Positions 8,002 to 8,978 of a stretch of 8,978 nucleotides of DNA are shown in pieces. The notes under the pieces are model-generated. The model had not been told where the DNA came from. It searched no databases and saw nothing but the letters and a program-made list of their open reading frames with translations. The translations under genes and the position numbers were made by a program. The stretch's first letter is position 1. Each line of letters starts with the position of its first letter. This DNA comes from Dysgonamonadaceae bacterium (GTDB lineage: Bacteria > Bacteroidota > Bacteroidia > Bacteroidales > Azobacteroidaceae), in NCBI GenBank assembly GCA_031261015.1, contig JAISKG010000164.1:1-8978 (forward strand), written 5' to 3'.

Positions 8002-8676
8002 ATGAAAAACAATTTCCTATCATTCCTCGTACTCTGTACCATTCTTTTCTCTTGTTCCAAACAGTCTTCCTATCAAGGACTTCCCTTCGAAAACGAGCAA
8101 TACAAGCAAGGCGCCCAAGTCATTCCGGGAAAAATTTATTGCGCCTACTACGATCGAGGCGGCGAAGGCGTTGCCTACCACGATACCGACTCGGTCAATC
8201 ACGGCAGCGGCGAACTTAACCCGCTAAACGGCAGCTATCTCCATGCTTTCCGCTCCGGCGAAGGCGTGGATATTTCTTACACCAAAAGTACCGACATCGA
8301 CAATTCTCCTTACAATTTTGTGCAGCCGCCGATGGAAATGTTCTATGTCGGTTGGACGGAACCGGGCGAATGGACCCGGTACACAGTCCATGTGGAAGAA
8401 TCCGGTTGGTACGAAGTCAGTATTTTATACACTTCGCACGATGGTGGAAAAATTTCATTATACGTTAATAATGAAAAACTTACAGATTCACTCACGCTTC
8501 CTACTACATTCAATCCCGCTGATCCGGAAGGTTTTCGCCAATGGCACCATTGGAATATTGTAGAAAATCTTGCCCGCGTACAATTGAAAAAAGGAACGCA
8601 AATTCTGCAGTTGACCACCGAAGAAACCGGACAAATGAATTATGCATGGCTGGAATTCAAAAAAATAATTCATTGA
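8002..8676 (+). CDS. Lipoprotein with a single CBM6-like carbohydrate-binding domain
   Basis: The 224-aa product has a lipoprotein signal peptide: Lys3-free short n-region MKNN, hydrophobic core FLSFLVLCTIL, lipobox LFSC with the lipid-bearing Cys18. The rest is one beta-sandwich resembling family 6 carbohydrate-binding modules. It has the typical YDRGGEGVAYHDTD (50-63), EGVDI (87-91), VGWTEPGEWTRYTVHV (116-131), ESGWYEV (133-139) and closing NYAWLEF (213-219). No catalytic domain is present, and no glycoside hydrolase or SusC/D gene is adjacent. Residues after Cys18 (SKQSSYQ) lack the acidic surface-export signal described for Bacteroidota lipoproteins, so retention on the periplasmic side is possible. 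Function is inferred only from the fold: binding of a glycan at the envelope. It is divergent from sppA and directly precedes the rRNA operon. Confidence 0.82.
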   Translation: MKNNFLSFLVLCTILFSCSKQSSYQGLPFENEQYKQGAQVIPGKIYCAYYDRGGEGVAYHDTDSVNHGSGELNPLNGSYLHAFRSGEGVDISYTKSTDIDNSPYNFVQPPMEMFYVGWTEPGEWTRYTVHVEESGWYEVSILYTSHDGGKISLYVNNEKLTDSLTLPTTFNPADPEGFRQWHHWNIVENLARVQLKKGTQILQLTTEETGQMNYAWLEFKKIIH

Positions 8677-8722
8677 ATAAATGCAAATTAAACAAATTAC
8701 TGAAATTATTTGCTACAATTAT

Positions 8723-8753
8723 TTTGTAAATTTGAAAACAAGGTTTACCTTTG
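8723..8753 (+). promoter_or_regulatory. rRNA operon promoter (Bacteroidota type)
   Basis: TTTG (8723-8726), a 19-bp spacer and TACCTTTG (8746-8753) match the Bacteroidota consensus in full, with the same -7 octamer and spacing as the tRNA-Phe promoter. The start should be near 8758-8760, about 180 nt before the mature 16S end. The preceding 60 bp are rich in A and T tracts, as expected of UP-like DNA. A second -7-like octamer TAAATTTG (8727-8734) overlaps the spacer but has no -33 partner. Confidence 0.85.
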
Positions 8754-8793
8754 CAGCCGCTTTGCCCGAATGCGGGTTAGGCGAAATAAAAGC

Positions 8794-8806
8794 GATCTTT
8801 GAAACA
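8794..8806 (+). promoter_or_regulatory. boxA-like antitermination element in the rRNA leader
   Basis: GATCTTTGAAACA resembles the NusB/S10-binding boxA of rRNA leaders (E. coli TGCTCTTTAACAA) and sits at the expected place, about 35 nt after the predicted start. Assignment is by resemblance and position only. Confidence 0.5.
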
Positions 8807-8828
8807 TTTCCATAAACGACGTAGTACA

Positions 8829-8847
8829 GCAATATTAGATATATTGC
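8829..8847 (+). other. Perfect 7-bp hairpin in the rRNA leader
   Basis: GCAATAT and ATATTGC pair completely around the five-base loop TAGAT. It is downstream of the boxA-like element and could shape leader folding or processing. Confidence 0.5.
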
Positions 8848-8938
8848 AAAGCCAAAGGTAAATTAAGGAGTAATTGATATTTATATATCGAAGACTCCGT
8901 CAATTGTTCGAGCAAAGGATATTAAAAAAAACAAAATA

Positions 8939-8978
8939 ACGAAGAAGAGTTTGATCCTGGCTCAGGATGAACGCTAGC
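8939..8978 (+). rRNA. 16S ribosomal RNA, 5' end only
   Basis: GAAGAGTTTGATCCTGGCTC is the near-universal start of 16S rRNA, followed by AGGATGAACGCTAGC, a form common in Bacteroidota. The 5' end is placed at 8939 by alignment with E. coli positions 1-18 and may be off by a few bases. Only about 40 nt are present; the gene continues past the right edge, probably as a full rRNA operon. Confidence 0.97.

Larger units (their letters stand above)
8759..8938 (+). other. 16S rRNA leader (external transcribed spacer)
   Basis: This non-coding stretch lies between the predicted start and the mature 16S end. It contains several small hairpins: CCCG/CGGG around loop AATG (8765-8776), a perfect 7-bp GCAATAT/ATATTGC stem (8829-8847), and GGAGT/ACTCC enclosing GATAT/ATATC (8867-8898). 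A run of eight A (8924-8931) comes just before the 16S end. Such leaders hold antitermination and RNase processing signals; the partner strand of the processing stalk would be downstream of 16S, outside the window. Confidence 0.7.

Noticed and set aside
8243..8563. 106-codon plus-strand frame overlapping the CBM6 lipoprotein gene
   Set aside because: The lipoprotein frame has a signal peptide, lipobox and CBM6 motifs; the overlapping frame has none.
8714..8728. TACAA/TTGTA inverted repeat at the rRNA -33 box as an operator
   Set aside because: It is a short A/T-rich repeat in A/T-rich DNA with no other copy seen, so chance explains it.

Overview
The window is a stretch of Bacteroidota chromosome, most likely from the order Bacteroidales. 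Three things point there. The 16S start on the right edge has the GATGAACGCTAGC ending common in that phylum. The promoters match the Bacteroidota consensus TTTG-N19-21-TAnnTTTG rather than TTGACA/TATAAT. The genes start behind A/T-rich leaders without clear Shine-Dalgarno sequences. Species cannot be named from what is visible.

Layout from left to right: (1) a tRNA-Phe (GAA) on the minus strand, cut by the left edge, with its own exact consensus promoter in the gap before thiL; (2) a tight leftward five-gene block, in transcription order sppA, a secreted M16 zinc peptidase, lpxK, punA, thiL. Its junctions are 26 bp, 0 bp (TAAATG), a 62-bp coding overlap and a 4-bp ATGA overlap, so it is very probably one operon with translational coupling; (3) a 269-bp divergent intergenic region with a promoter-like site for each direction; (4) a rightward gene for a small lipoprotein made of one CBM6-like carbohydrate-binding domain; (5) a 262-bp non-coding stretch with a consensus rRNA promoter, a structured leader with a boxA-like element, and the first ~40 nt of a 16S rRNA gene running off the right edge.

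The operon mixes envelope and cofactor/nucleotide functions. SppA degrades leftover signal peptides in the inner membrane. The M16 enzyme, carrying a signal peptide, would act on peptides outside the cytoplasm. LpxK phosphorylates the lipid A precursor. PunA salvages purine nucleosides, and ThiL makes thiamine diphosphate. The first three could share an envelope-maintenance logic; punA and thiL are unrelated housekeeping genes.

I found no mobile element, CRISPR array, toxin-antitoxin pair, phage gene or defence gene, and nothing that looks like a new system. The points worth a second look are small: Asp in place of the usual Asn in the purine site of PunA, the long lpxK/punA overlap, an inverted copy of the rRNA -7 box inside the rRNA leader, a T-arm mismatch in the tRNA, and an orphan CBM6 lipoprotein directly before an rRNA operon without an obvious terminator.
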